Positions 15,682 to 24,569 of a stretch of 61,607 nt of DNA are shown here, in pieces (within the stretch, counting starts at the first letter, position 1; the number at the start of each line of letters is the position of its first letter). Where the stretch lies: positions 1 through 61,607 of the forward strand of contig CAUBMI010000006.1 of NCBI GenBank assembly GCA_958436995.1. The letters run 5' to 3'. The notes under the pieces are model-generated. The model made no database searches. It was not told the origin of the DNA and was given only the letters and a program-made list of their open reading frames with translations. This stretch comes from an uncultured Collinsella sp. (GTDB taxonomy: Bacteria; Actinomycetota; Coriobacteriia; Coriobacteriales; Coriobacteriaceae). Made by a program: the position numbers and the translations under genes.

Positions 15682-16560
15682 ATGAACAAGCCGAGTGTTT
15701 CTGCTGGTGTCGTTGCCGGCGTTGCCCTGGGAGCCGCGGCACTTGGTGCGGCCGCCGTCGCTGTTCGCGCTGCCTGTCTGCAGGTCGCGAGGACCCGCAA
15801 TGGGCTGGCGCGTGTAAAGCGCGTGCACGATGAGGGCGGCGACGAAGTTCGCGTATTGGTTCAAGGCGGCGTCTACCAAAGCGCGAGTTACGTTGGCGAG
15901 CGCTGGGCGGAGCCCGTCTTTGCGTACTATCGCGCGTTTGACGACGTGTTTGAGGCCGAGGATGCGATGCGCGACGCTTATGGTCACGGTATCAGCCGTA
16001 TGCTTATGCTAGGTGGCGGCGGGTTTGCCTATCCCAAATATGCGCTGGTGTCGCACGAGGGCTTGCGTATGGACGTTATCGAGTATGACGGAGAGATAAC
16101 GCGCTTGGCGCGCCGTTGGTTCTACCTGGACGAGCTGGAGCGCGCGGTGGGCGACCGCCTGCGGGTGATTACCGCCGAGGCTCGCTCGTATCTGGGTGTG
16201 ACGAGCGTGGGCCATCGTCGCTACGACGTGGTCGTGAGCGATTGCTTTGGCGGTGCCGAGCCCGTTCGCGAGCTGGCGACGGTTGAGGCGCTGCGCCTGG
16301 TGCGAGGCAGCCTGAAGCCCGGGGGTATCTACGTGGCCAATATTGTGAGCGCAAACGAGGGGAGCGATGTGACGTTCCTTCGCGACTGCGCTGCCACGGC
16401 ACTCGAGGTATTCGTCCACGCCTGGGTGGTCCCATGTGGCGATGTGAAGTTCGGCGGCGAGGAAAACTACCTGCTCATCGCCAGCGACGGCGACTACGCC
16501 TTTGCCGAAGCCGTGCCCTTCGACACCGACTTCCTCGGCACCGTCCTTCACGACAAGTAA
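15682..16560 (+). CDS. Spermidine-synthase-like methyltransferase-fold protein with N-terminal membrane segment
   Basis: 292 aa. Residues of about 8-30 are an Ala/Val-rich membrane segment. The rest is a Rossmann fold of the spermidine synthase family (MLMLGGGGFAYPK, MDVIEYDGEITRLAR, YDVVVSDCFGGAEPV). Many such proteins are not true aminopropyltransferases, and the membrane anchor argues against a canonical SpeE. It starts directly after elp3, implying translational coupling. Reaction unknown. Confidence 0.75.
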   Translation: MNKPSVSAGVVAGVALGAAALGAAAVAVRAACLQVARTRNGLARVKRVHDEGGDEVRVLVQGGVYQSASYVGERWAEPVFAYYRAFDDVFEAEDAMRDAYGHGISRMLMLGGGGFAYPKYALVSHEGLRMDVIEYDGEITRLARRWFYLDELERAVGDRLRVITAEARSYLGVTSVGHRRYDVVVSDCFGGAEPVRELATVEALRLVRGSLKPGGIYVANIVSANEGSDVTFLRDCAATALEVFVHAWVVPCGDVKFGGEENYLLIASDGDYAFAEAVPFDTDFLGTVLHDK

Positions 16561-16587
16561 GTCTCCCCGTCCCAAAAAAGACTGGTC

Positions 16588-19032
16588 TTAGGCGTGGTCG
16601 CGCCAGCCGAGAACGCGCTGCTTCATACCCTCTATGTCGAGCACGCCTTCGGCAAAGCCCTTGCGCACGAGCTCTTCGGGAACAAACTCGTCGTAGCGGT
16701 CAAAGTAAGGCACCTCGCCAGGATAGACGAGCTCGATGGGATCGAAGTCCTTCTCGGCCTCGGCGGCGAGCACCTCAAAGAACGTCTCCTCGTCGGCCTT
16801 CATCTTAAACTGCATAAAGTACGGGCGTGACGGATCGAGCCCGCGAAGGCCCAGCTCCGCGGCACATTTAATCTTGAGCATGCGCTCGAGCGCCAAAAAG
16901 GCGTAGCTGCCCAGCCAGGGGAAGAGCACCCAGGTATCGCCGCCCAGGTTAATGAGCGGCTTGGTTCCCGCCCCCGAAATCTCGGCCGTATGACGAGCCT
17001 GCGCCAAGCGGGCCCGTGCGTTACCCATAAGGTACGGATATGTCGCGTGCTCGTTGAGCGCCTTGTGCATGCGCTCGAGCACATGCGTGTTAATGTCTCC
17101 GGGGCAGTCGCCAAAGTAGGCCGGCACCCGGCCCTTGACCTGCGTGGCAAAGACAGCGTGACGCTTCCAGTCCACTTCCTCGACAATCCAGCAGTGTCCG
17201 GCGATGGCGATGCGCTCGCCGGGTGGGGGCGGATTAACGATCGTGCCCAGCTCAGCCGATTCGCTCCGGACGGTAAACTCCTCGTTTTCCTGGAACACGG
17301 CGTAGAACTTAAAGTTATTGATGATGCGCTCGCCCGCGAGGCCCACGATGAGCCCGCCACCTTCGGTGGCCTGGATATGGTCGATCTTAATGAGGTGACG
17401 TAGCAGCACACGGTAATCGTCTGCCGAGACACGGTGGAAATAGCTGAGCGTGAGCACGCGCTGGGCAAGTTCGGCCGGCGTGAGCTCGCCGGTGCTGGCG
17501 AGGGTCGACATAGTCTGGTGATAGAGCAGGCTGTAGGGGAGACGATCGAGCTCGGGTGGCTCGACCCACTTTTCCTCGCGATAGAGTTGTACGAGCGCGA
17601 TACCCTGCAGGAGCTTCCAGGGAATGGTTTCGGGCATCATCGTGCGCGGCTCGGGCTTTTCCTCGCGCATGACAAACCACATCTCGGGCGGAAGATCGCG
17701 ACGGCCTGTGCGCCCCATGCGCTGCAAAAAGGAGCTAACGGTAAACGGCGCATCGATCTGAAACGCACGTTCCAGACGGCCGATATCGATGCCAAGCTCA
17801 AGCGTAGAGGTGGTGACGGTCGTCTGTGCCTGTTCCTCGTCGCGCATGAGCTCCTCAGCCGTCTCGCGTAGCGATGCCGAGAGGTTGCCATGATGGATAA
17901 GGAAACGGTCTGGCTCGTGCCGGTTTTCACAGTAGCTTCGCAACATGGAGCACACGGCCTCTGCCTCCTCACGCGAGTTGGCAAAGACCAGGCACTTGCG
18001 GCCGCGGGTATGTTCAAAGATGTAGCCCATGCCGGGGTCGGCGTTGTCGGGTGCGGTGTCGGTGGGGTTGAGCAGTGCCTGTTCGGTTGCCTGTGGGATG
18101 TCGACTTCGCCCTCGGGGGCTGAGGAAGTGCGACTGTCCTTGGGAGCGGCCTTGCCCCGTGCCCGCTCACGACGTTGACGACGCTCCTCTTGTGTGAGCT
18201 GTCCGCTGTGACGCATGTCTCGTTCTCCGGCGGGCAGCGCCGCGGGTGCCGCTGCTTCAATGCGCTCGTACGCAAGCACTTCGGCCTCTTGAGGACCTGT
18301 GCTCTCAAATCCTCGCTGCTGAGCCTGGGGGCCCGAGTTGTAGAAGTGCTCCATGGAGATGCGCCACACGCGGTGCGGTTCTTCAAAGCGGGGGATAACG
18401 CAGTCGCGCCCCGTTCCCTGTGAGAGAAAAGCGCCCGTGCGCTCGGGGTCGCCGATGGTAGCGGAAAGGCCAATGCGTCGAGGCTGCACGCCGGCCATGC
18501 GCGAGAGTCGCTCGACAAGGCAGAGCGTCTGCCCGCCACGGTCGCCGCGCATGAGCGAGTGAACCTCGTCGATGACCACGTAGCGCAGGTCGCAAAACAT
18601 GCGCGGGATCGCCATGTGCTTATGGATCAGGAGCGCCTCGAGTGATTCGGGCGTAATCTGCAAGATGCCGCTCGGTTTTTTGATGAGCTTGGCCTTGTGC
18701 GACTGCGAGACATCGCCGTGCCAGTGCCAGACAGGGATATCGGCCTCTTCGCAGAGGTCGTTGAGGCGAACGAACTGGTCGTTGATGAGTGCTTTGAGGG
18801 GGCCAATGTAGAGGGCGCCCACGCTCGCGGGCGGGTTCTCCCAAAACTCGGTCAGGATGGGAAAGAAGGCCGCCTCAGTTTTGCCAGATGCCGTGGATGC
18901 CGTCAGGAGCACATTGTCTTGCGTGTTGAAGATGGCATCTGCCGCCGCAACCTGGATGGAGCGCAGACTCTCCCAATCGTGGGAGTAGATGAAGTCTTGG
19001 ACAAACGGGGCGTAGCGGTCAAAGGCGTTCAC
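16588..19032 (-). CDS. Lhr/BrxHI-like DEAD/DEAH helicase of a TerB-BrxD cassette
   Basis: 814 aa. Superfamily 2 motifs: TASTASGKTEA (Walker A, about 44-54), VIDEVHSLMRGDRGGQT near 155, GLSATIGD, LVFANSREEA, TSTLELGIDIG and QRMGRTGRR. The C-terminal half follows the Lhr plan (winged helix plus a beta-barrel segment with GTIVNP and IAGHCWIV). A GTG start at 19032 follows GAGAGGAGG. A charged low-complexity insert (about 265-330) separates the RecA lobes. The two upstream genes encode a BrxD-like ATPase and a TerB-domain protein. Lhr-like BrxHI helicases accompany BrxD in type 2 BREX, but no PglX, PglZ or PglW is in this window. Confidence 0.8.
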   Translation of the reverse strand: MNAFDRYAPFVQDFIYSHDWESLRSIQVAAADAIFNTQDNVLLTASTASGKTEAAFFPILTEFWENPPASVGALYIGPLKALINDQFVRLNDLCEEADIPVWHWHGDVSQSHKAKLIKKPSGILQITPESLEALLIHKHMAIPRMFCDLRYVVIDEVHSLMRGDRGGQTLCLVERLSRMAGVQPRRIGLSATIGDPERTGAFLSQGTGRDCVIPRFEEPHRVWRISMEHFYNSGPQAQQRGFESTGPQEAEVLAYERIEAAAPAALPAGERDMRHSGQLTQEERRQRRERARGKAAPKDSRTSSAPEGEVDIPQATEQALLNPTDTAPDNADPGMGYIFEHTRGRKCLVFANSREEAEAVCSMLRSYCENRHEPDRFLIHHGNLSASLRETAEELMRDEEQAQTTVTTSTLELGIDIGRLERAFQIDAPFTVSSFLQRMGRTGRRDLPPEMWFVMREEKPEPRTMMPETIPWKLLQGIALVQLYREEKWVEPPELDRLPYSLLYHQTMSTLASTGELTPAELAQRVLTLSYFHRVSADDYRVLLRHLIKIDHIQATEGGGLIVGLAGERIINNFKFYAVFQENEEFTVRSESAELGTIVNPPPPGERIAIAGHCWIVEEVDWKRHAVFATQVKGRVPAYFGDCPGDINTHVLERMHKALNEHATYPYLMGNARARLAQARHTAEISGAGTKPLINLGGDTWVLFPWLGSYAFLALERMLKIKCAAELGLRGLDPSRPYFMQFKMKADEETFFEVLAAEAEKDFDPIELVYPGEVPYFDRYDEFVPEELVRKGFAEGVLDIEGMKQRVLGWRDHA

Positions 19033-19113
19033 GGGGCCTCCTCTCAAAAACGAATTTCTCAACGCTGCCGACAACGGCTTGCTGCATTACAGTCTCAACG
19101 TTTGCCCAGATAA

Positions 19114-19150
19114 AACCTGCCAAAATAAACCTGTCCCTTATTGGCAGGTT
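19114..19150. repeat. REP-like palindrome inside the TerB/BrxD/helicase cassette
   Basis: AACCTGCCAA (19114-19123) is repeated inverted at 19141-19150 around a 17-nt loop containing CTGTCCC. It overlaps the stop codon of the BrxD-like gene and sits just before the helicase gene, where it could attenuate or process the polycistronic mRNA. Confidence 0.5.
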
Positions 19151-20453
19151 AGATGGTGAATTCGGCGAAGTTACGGTCGCCGCCTGCGGTATCGGTGTCG
19201 CCTGTTGCGGTTGCCGGCGCCAACGCGTCGCCGCCGACGCTTTGCAGCAGCTCGGCCACGTTGGCGTCGGGGTTTTGGCATAGGATGTCGAGCAGCTCGA
19301 TAAAGTCACGAATGACTTCACGCGGCGTCAGATGCGTGTCGGCTCCCACGCGACCGAACTCGATCTTGAGGAAGTCCACCAAGTCGTTCTCGGTAAGCGT
19401 GGGCGTCCAGCCAAAGTAGCCGGCGTGAATTTGCATGAGTTTTTCGATCAGCACCAGCAGCTCCTCGTAGGTGAGTGGCTGCAGGCGGATGATGGGCGCG
19501 AGCATGTCCTTAAGGTCTTCGCGCGCAAAGCGGCCCTGAGCGAGTCGGCTGCGCAGGGCCTCGTAGGAGAACACGCCGCGGCGGCGGTCTTCGATGGAGG
19601 TTGGCGTGCCGCCCATGATCATGCCCAGGTACTGCGCCTTGCCTTGGAGCGTGTCGTTGTACATGGTCAGGATCTTTTCGTAGTTGTATTGGCGCGTGAT
19701 GGCGTTGGGAATCTTATACAGATTCACGAGTTCGTCGATGAGCACCAGCATGCCCTTGTAGCCGCTGCAGACCAAAAAGCGCGCAATGAGCTTAACGTAG
19801 TCGTACCAGTCGTCATCGCTGATGATGGTCGAGGAGCCCAGCTCGGCGCGTGTCTCGCTCTTGGTGCGGTATTCGCCGCGAATCCATTTGGTCACGCGGC
19901 TCATGGCCTCTTCGTCGCCCCCGGATGCGGCCATGCGATAGCGGCGGAGCATGCGGGTGAAGTCGAAGCCGTGGACCATCTCCTCGAGCGGGGCCAGTTG
20001 GGCATTGACGACCGACTCGTCGACGTCGGCACACGAGGCGACCCAGCGATCCAGAATAAGGTTGAGCGCACCGCCCTCGGGGCGCGTCTTGGTCGATATA
20101 TTGCGGATGAGCTCGCGGTAGGTGGCAAGGCCCTGTCCCTGACCGCCCTGCAGGCGGCGCTCGGGCGACAGGTCGGCATCAGCGACGACGAATCCCTCGC
20201 CCATGGCGTGCGTGCGGATAGTCTGGAGCAAAAAGCTCTTGCCGGCGCCGTAACGACCGACCAGAAAGCGGAAGCTCGCGCCACCGTCGGCGATGAGACT
20301 CAGATCGGTGAGCAGGGCGCGGATCTCGACCTCGCGCCCTACGGTGATGTAAGGAAGGCCGATGCGCGGGACCACACCGCCCTTGAGCGAGTTGAGAATG
20401 ACGGCAGCGACGCGCTTGGGCACGCGAGGTGCTGCGGATGCGATATCACTCAT
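19149..20453 (-). CDS. BrxD-like ATP-binding protein (BREX-type AAA+ ATPase, DUF2791)
   Basis: 434 aa. Walker A GRYGAGKS at about 66-73 and Walker B LVLIDEL near 235, with GRYGAGKSF and YKGMLVLIDELVNLYKI typical of the BrxD/DUF2791 family of P-loop ATPases. In type 2 BREX, BrxD works alongside the BrxHI helicase in phage exclusion. Here it overlaps the upstream TerB-domain gene by 8 nt and is followed, after a 116-nt gap with a palindrome, by the Lhr-like helicase. I infer the three products act together on DNA. The C-terminal 30 residues are low-complexity (Ala/Thr/Gly/Asp). Confidence 0.8.
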   Translation of the reverse strand: MSDIASAAPRVPKRVAAVILNSLKGGVVPRIGLPYITVGREVEIRALLTDLSLIADGGASFRFLVGRYGAGKSFLLQTIRTHAMGEGFVVADADLSPERRLQGGQGQGLATYRELIRNISTKTRPEGGALNLILDRWVASCADVDESVVNAQLAPLEEMVHGFDFTRMLRRYRMAASGGDEEAMSRVTKWIRGEYRTKSETRAELGSSTIISDDDWYDYVKLIARFLVCSGYKGMLVLIDELVNLYKIPNAITRQYNYEKILTMYNDTLQGKAQYLGMIMGGTPTSIEDRRRGVFSYEALRSRLAQGRFAREDLKDMLAPIIRLQPLTYEELLVLIEKLMQIHAGYFGWTPTLTENDLVDFLKIEFGRVGADTHLTPREVIRDFIELLDILCQNPDANVAELLQSVGGDALAPATATGDTDTAGGDRNFAEFTI

Positions 20454-22197
20454 GGTCTAGGTATCCTCTCACGTCTGCTTCGTAGTCCTCGATAATCTGC
20501 GGCCCTGCCGCGCTAAATTCAATTACGGTGTCGCCCACCAGGTCAAAGAGCGCCTCGTTGATGGTATCGACGAGCATGTCCTCGCTCTGCTCCGATTGCA
20601 CTACCGCCGATTCCGCCTGTACTGCGTTGTGCTCGAGCAGCGCGCGGAGATAGGCGTCTGCGGCGGGCGCGAGTTCGTTCGTGGCGTCAGCGGGCGCAGC
20701 AGCTGCGAGCGCGGGCGTCGGTGCGAGAAGCGGTGCTACGACACCAAACTGTTCGGTGGATATGGTCGGCTCGTCGGACTCGTCCTGCCCTGCGGCCGCC
20801 GCGACCGTCGCGGCGGCCGCAGGCTCGGCTTCCGGTTGCCCTGAGTCCGCTGCCTCGGCTTCTGCGGACGCGCCGTCCTCGCGTTCCTCGTCGATCAAAA
20901 GCGCTTCGCGCGTTTGTGCGGCAGCGCTCCGAATGTGCCCCAGCTGGCTCAAATCGATATCGATCTTGACGGGCTGGTGTGCGGCGTCCCACGAAAGCCA
21001 TGCCACAATCTCGTCATCGATAATCTTGGCTAGATATTTGGGGACCTTCTCCTCTTTCAGAGGATGGGCGGGGTCCAACGCCAGGCGCAGGCGTTGGTCG
21101 CAGGCGCGCATCATTTCACCGAGCTTGCTACTCTTTTGCCTGCTACCGTGGATACGCATGCATTCCCAAAAGCCGTTTTGGCAACGGTAGATATGGATAG
21201 GATCCAGGCGGTATTCACAGTCCTCGTGGCGCTCGGGCGCAAAGAATACGGCCGAGGCAAACATGGTGTAGGGCATGGCCGTCTCCTCCCCAAATAAACT
21301 CGCCACGATGCCGGTCTTTCGGTGCGTGTCATAGTAGCGCGCCATGCGGACATACACGGCGCATGCCACGTGGCGCAGATCGCGGCGGTGGCTGCGGTCG
21401 AGCCGCGAGTTACTTAGGTTGTACGTGGAGAGGGCGTTGATGGCGGCCATGAGTCGCTCCTCGCGCGCTTCATCGGGCGGAAGGGGGAGCGTGGGCTCGG
21501 AGATTTTGCGACGCTTAGGGGTCTGGCCGGACGGTGCCGGTGCTGGTACAAGGTCTCGTGCCGCGCGCCGCAGCTCGATAAGGGCGTTATCGAACATGAC
21601 GGTTTTAGAGTCGCGAAGCAGCTTGGGGTCGAGCCCGTGGAACACGGCGTAATCTTGCAGCCACACGCGCGCAAACCGGTCGATGCCGGGCTCGAAGGCG
21701 CGATAGACATCCCAAAAGGCCTTGATCTTGTTAAAACCATCGAGCGGATTATCAACGCCAATGCCGCAAATCAGCTCATAGAGATACAGAAAGGCAAAGG
21801 ACGTAGACGTTTCCTCGACGGTTCCGCGACGCACTTGGGCACGCCAGGTAAAGTAGCCGCGCAGTTGCCGGTCGCTCATGGCGTTGTAGGTGGGAAAGTA
21901 CGACTTAAAGGTGCCGTTGTAGGGGCAGTCGTCCTCAAAGTCGGCCATCAGCAGGCCTTGGCGGTAGAAAAGCTCGGCTTCCGAAAGCCAACGACCCGCG
22001 CCGCCCTTGGGGTCATCCTGCCAGCGCGATATCTCGCGCATTTTGCGGTACTGGTCGGGGAGGAAATTCTGCATCTGTCGGCCGGTTTTGAGAATCGGCT
22101 CGTCTGCGTAGATTTCGTTTGAGAAGCGGGCGGACTGATGGGTCCGGGCCTCGGCCATAATGCGCTCGATGAGCATCTTGATGTCCTGGTCGGCCAC
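20446..22197 (-). CDS. TerB_N / TerB_C domain protein
   Basis: 583 aa. The N-terminal 250 residues match the TerB_N region (SARFSNEIYADEPILKTG, NFLPDQYRKMREIS, LRGYFTWRAQVRRG, FAFLYLYELICGIG). After a basic linker come helices of the TerB_C type. A low-complexity Ala/Glu/Pro stretch (about 410-510) precedes a conserved-looking C-terminal motif (ALFDLVGDTVIEF ... IIEDYEADVRGYL). A GTG start at 22197 follows GAGAGGAG. It is the first gene of the three-gene cassette and overlaps the ATPase gene by 8 nt. TerB domains are linked to stress and phage-response systems; the exact role here is unknown. Confidence 0.8.
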   Translation of the reverse strand: MADQDIKMLIERIMAEARTHQSARFSNEIYADEPILKTGRQMQNFLPDQYRKMREISRWQDDPKGGAGRWLSEAELFYRQGLLMADFEDDCPYNGTFKSYFPTYNAMSDRQLRGYFTWRAQVRRGTVEETSTSFAFLYLYELICGIGVDNPLDGFNKIKAFWDVYRAFEPGIDRFARVWLQDYAVFHGLDPKLLRDSKTVMFDNALIELRRAARDLVPAPAPSGQTPKRRKISEPTLPLPPDEAREERLMAAINALSTYNLSNSRLDRSHRRDLRHVACAVYVRMARYYDTHRKTGIVASLFGEETAMPYTMFASAVFFAPERHEDCEYRLDPIHIYRCQNGFWECMRIHGSRQKSSKLGEMMRACDQRLRLALDPAHPLKEEKVPKYLAKIIDDEIVAWLSWDAAHQPVKIDIDLSQLGHIRSAAAQTREALLIDEEREDGASAEAEAADSGQPEAEPAAAATVAAAAGQDESDEPTISTEQFGVVAPLLAPTPALAAAAPADATNELAPAADAYLRALLEHNAVQAESAVVQSEQSEDMLVDTINEALFDLVGDTVIEFSAAGPQIIEDYEADVRGYLDHE

Positions 22198-22285
22198 CGC
22201 TTCTCCTCTCCTAACGCAGCTTCGGTGACCTCATATCATAGCACAGCATCAAACAGGTGTTCGAGATACCGCTGCGTTGATAGAT

Positions 22286-23002
22286 TTAGAACAGGAGGGC
22301 GTAGATGACGGCGATGACGACGGAGGGGAGCATATTGGCCGTGCGGAAGGTCTGAGGACGGATGAGGTTGACGCCGACGCAGAAGATGAGCATGGAGCCT
22401 ACGAGCGAAAGGCTGTCGAGGGCTGCCGTGGTCATGATGGGGGAGAGTGCGCCGGCAAACAGTGTGATCGTCCCCTGGAACACGGCGACGGGCAGGGCGG
22501 AGAAGATGCAGCCGCGGCCAAGCGAGGCCGTCATGGTGCAGACGATGATGCAGTCCAGTGCGCCCTTGAGGGCAAGCGTTGACCAGTCGCCGAGCAGGCC
22601 GTCCTGGATCGATCCCACAATGGCCATGGCGCCGATGCACACGGTGAGTGAAGTCGAGACAAAAGCGTTGGTGAACTCGTTATCGCCCTCACTGCCAGTC
22701 TTGCGCTTGAGCCATTCGCCAAGGTTCTCGATGGCGGCCTCCAAGTTGATGGCCTCGCCGATGAGCGAACCGAGCGCAAATGAGACGATGAGCATGGTGG
22801 TACCGGTAGTCGCTAGCGCCTTTCCATCGATGATGAGCATCTTTTGCATGGTGCCGCCCAGGCCGATAAACAGGACGCACAGCCCCGATGCTTTCATGAG
22901 CGTGTCTTGGATGCGCGGTGTAATGAAGCGGCCGCCCGCTAATCCCAAAAGACCGCCCGCAACTAAAAGCGCAACGTTGATGATTGTTCCCAAGCCCGGC
23001 AT
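22286..23002 (-). CDS. DUF554 (YdfK-type) integral membrane protein
   Basis: 238 aa, with about six to seven hydrophobic segments and the DUF554 pattern (GTIINVALLVAGGLLGL, LMKASGLCVLFIGLGG, GSIQDGLLGD, GVNLIRP). Proposed to be a transporter but without assigned substrate. ATG 23002 follows AGGAGGG. A 7-bp inverted repeat (CTAATAC/GTATTAG, 23072-23097) and an extended -10-like TGCTACGAT lie upstream. It faces away from the TerB cassette by 88 nt on the same strand, so read-through into the cassette is possible. Confidence 0.85.
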   Translation of the reverse strand: MPGLGTIINVALLVAGGLLGLAGGRFITPRIQDTLMKASGLCVLFIGLGGTMQKMLIIDGKALATTGTTMLIVSFALGSLIGEAINLEAAIENLGEWLKRKTGSEGDNEFTNAFVSTSLTVCIGAMAIVGSIQDGLLGDWSTLALKGALDCIIVCTMTASLGRGCIFSALPVAVFQGTITLFAGALSPIMTTAALDSLSLVGSMLIFCVGVNLIRPQTFRTANMLPSVVIAVIYALLF

Positions 23003-23071
23003 GAGCCCTCCTGTATTGATGCCAACGTGGCAATCGTAGCAGAACGAAATGCGAGGCACATCGCGACTCAT

Positions 23072-23104
23072 CTAATACGTTATATAAGTGGTATTAGGAA
23101 TGAT
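23072..23104 (-). promoter_or_regulatory. Inverted repeat upstream of the DUF554 gene
   Basis: CTAATAC (23072-23078) and GTATTAG (23091-23097) form a 7-bp inverted repeat with 12-nt AT-rich spacer. The stretch TATTAGGAATGAT (23092-23104) also occurs upstream of the rubrerythrin promoter (681-693) in the same orientation relative to its gene. Confidence 0.3.
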
Positions 23105-23120
23105 GCGCAGCATTTAAGCC

Positions 23121-24551
23121 TCAGGTGGTTGTCGGGACATAGGGGTAGTAGTCAAAGCGCAGTGTCATAAGCCGCTGCGAGGATTCAATAGCCGCGGCGA
23201 TGATATTGGCATCGCGGGCACGATCAAACCCTTCGAGTTCGATCTGATACGAGACGTCTTGCATAATGTCCAGACGTCGCCAGGCTAGAAGTGTGTCGCC
23301 ATCGAATTCCAAGGTCTTGCCTCCGTCTGGGGCAACGGCGTATAGACGCAGTTTAGCGGTGGTTGCAGGGTCGACAACCGTGACCTTTTTAATTTCGTTT
23401 CGAGTATTCTTGGCGCCCAACAAGGTGAGCAGCGTTGGGGCCACGACCTCGCCCGATGGCAAATAGACGACTTCGATGGATTCGGGAAATGCGATGATGG
23501 CCGACTTGCGGACGGGCTGATTGGCGGCGGCAACTTCGATGTTTGCAGCATCGATGACCTCTGTGTGGTCGAGGGCGGCAAGCACGCAGCAGTTACCTTC
23601 ATCGATCTCCTGAGGATCAGCAAGCCTCAGACTGTCCGCGAGCTCGGGATCGTTTGGACCGGTAGCGGGCTCATTCGGTGCTTCGAAAGAAGCTGGGACG
23701 CTGTTTGTCGGCGACGGCGTGTCGCCCGCACCTGCTTCTTTGTCCGTGCTCTCTTCTTGTATGGTTGCGTTGATGGGTTCGTCGTTTGAGGGGAGCGTCT
23801 TGGCGTCAAGCGCGGAGGGGGCAATCCCGACGGCTCCGGATCCGTTCCACTCCATCTCGAGAAGCGCCGGGTCGGCAAGAATGCGTTGCCTGCCTAGCGT
23901 GTGGGTATCGATCGCAATAGGGCCTGCCTCCGTCCCGCGCGTAAGGCTGAGCGATCCGGCCGGCTTCTCGAAATGAATGTCTGTGTCTTCGGTACTGGCG
24001 GCGTAGAACAGCAGGGATGCTTCTCCCGCCGCGATGGCATCGGTGCCCGCCTTGGTCAGCCGCAGCGATGCCGTGAATGAGAGGGTGGGCTGCACATCGT
24101 CTGCATTCGCGGCGGCGCAGCCCAGACATATACCGCCTCCTTTCTCGAAAAACGCACCGTCGAAGGCGACCTTCGCTCCGTTCGCCGAGTCATCGACCGA
24201 AGCGATATCGATGCGCAACCCCAAATCGCACGGATCGCCATCTGCATCGAGCACAATCGAGCGCCACGTGCAGACGGCGCACCCCGCCTGGGAGCCGTTT
24301 GCCTTGTTCGAACGATTGATATCCACGACTATCGAGCCGTCCGTATTACGACGAAGGCATCCCGAGGTTGAGATTGCGGCCTGTGCGAACGAAAAACGCT
24401 TGCACGCAATGGCGCTCGACGGATTTGGTGCGGAGCTTAGGGCTGCTGGTAAGGAGTCTGCCATGACGGGAGTCGCCCAAGCGGCGACAGGCGTTCCGGT
24501 TGCGAGCGCGCCGCAGAGTGCGACGACGGGCAAAAGGTTCTTCGATGCCAT
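23121..24551 (-). CDS. Large secreted protein of a surface-protein locus, unknown function
   Basis: 476 aa. It has a typical Sec signal peptide (MASKNLLPVVALCGALATGTPVAAWA) with cleavage near residue 26-30. The exported part has cysteine-containing segments (CAVCTW, CLGCAA, GNCCVLAAL), a Pro/Glu/Thr-rich linker at about 270-315 and a C-terminal beta-rich half ending YYPYVPTTT. No anchor is visible. I recognise no domain. ATG 24551 follows AAGGAG. It is the last gene of a five-gene minus-strand cluster of secreted and membrane proteins, 18 nt after a gene with a sortase-type signal. Confidence 0.7.
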   Translation of the reverse strand: MASKNLLPVVALCGALATGTPVAAWATPVMADSLPAALSSAPNPSSAIACKRFSFAQAAISTSGCLRRNTDGSIVVDINRSNKANGSQAGCAVCTWRSIVLDADGDPCDLGLRIDIASVDDSANGAKVAFDGAFFEKGGGICLGCAAANADDVQPTLSFTASLRLTKAGTDAIAAGEASLLFYAASTEDTDIHFEKPAGSLSLTRGTEAGPIAIDTHTLGRQRILADPALLEMEWNGSGAVGIAPSALDAKTLPSNDEPINATIQEESTDKEAGAGDTPSPTNSVPASFEAPNEPATGPNDPELADSLRLADPQEIDEGNCCVLAALDHTEVIDAANIEVAAANQPVRKSAIIAFPESIEVVYLPSGEVVAPTLLTLLGAKNTRNEIKKVTVVDPATTAKLRLYAVAPDGGKTLEFDGDTLLAWRRLDIMQDVSYQIELEGFDRARDANIIAAAIESSQRLMTLRFDYYPYVPTTT

Positions 24552-24569
24552 GGGGTCTCCTTAGCTAAT

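Noticed and set aside
19332..20495. A 387-codon open frame opposite the BrxD-like gene
   Set aside because: Antisense to Walker motifs of the ATPase; low-complexity shadow frame.
16588..22197. Considered as a complete BREX system
   Set aside because: No PglX methylase, PglZ phosphatase, PglW kinase or BrxC/PglY is encoded on either side, so only BREX-related components are present.
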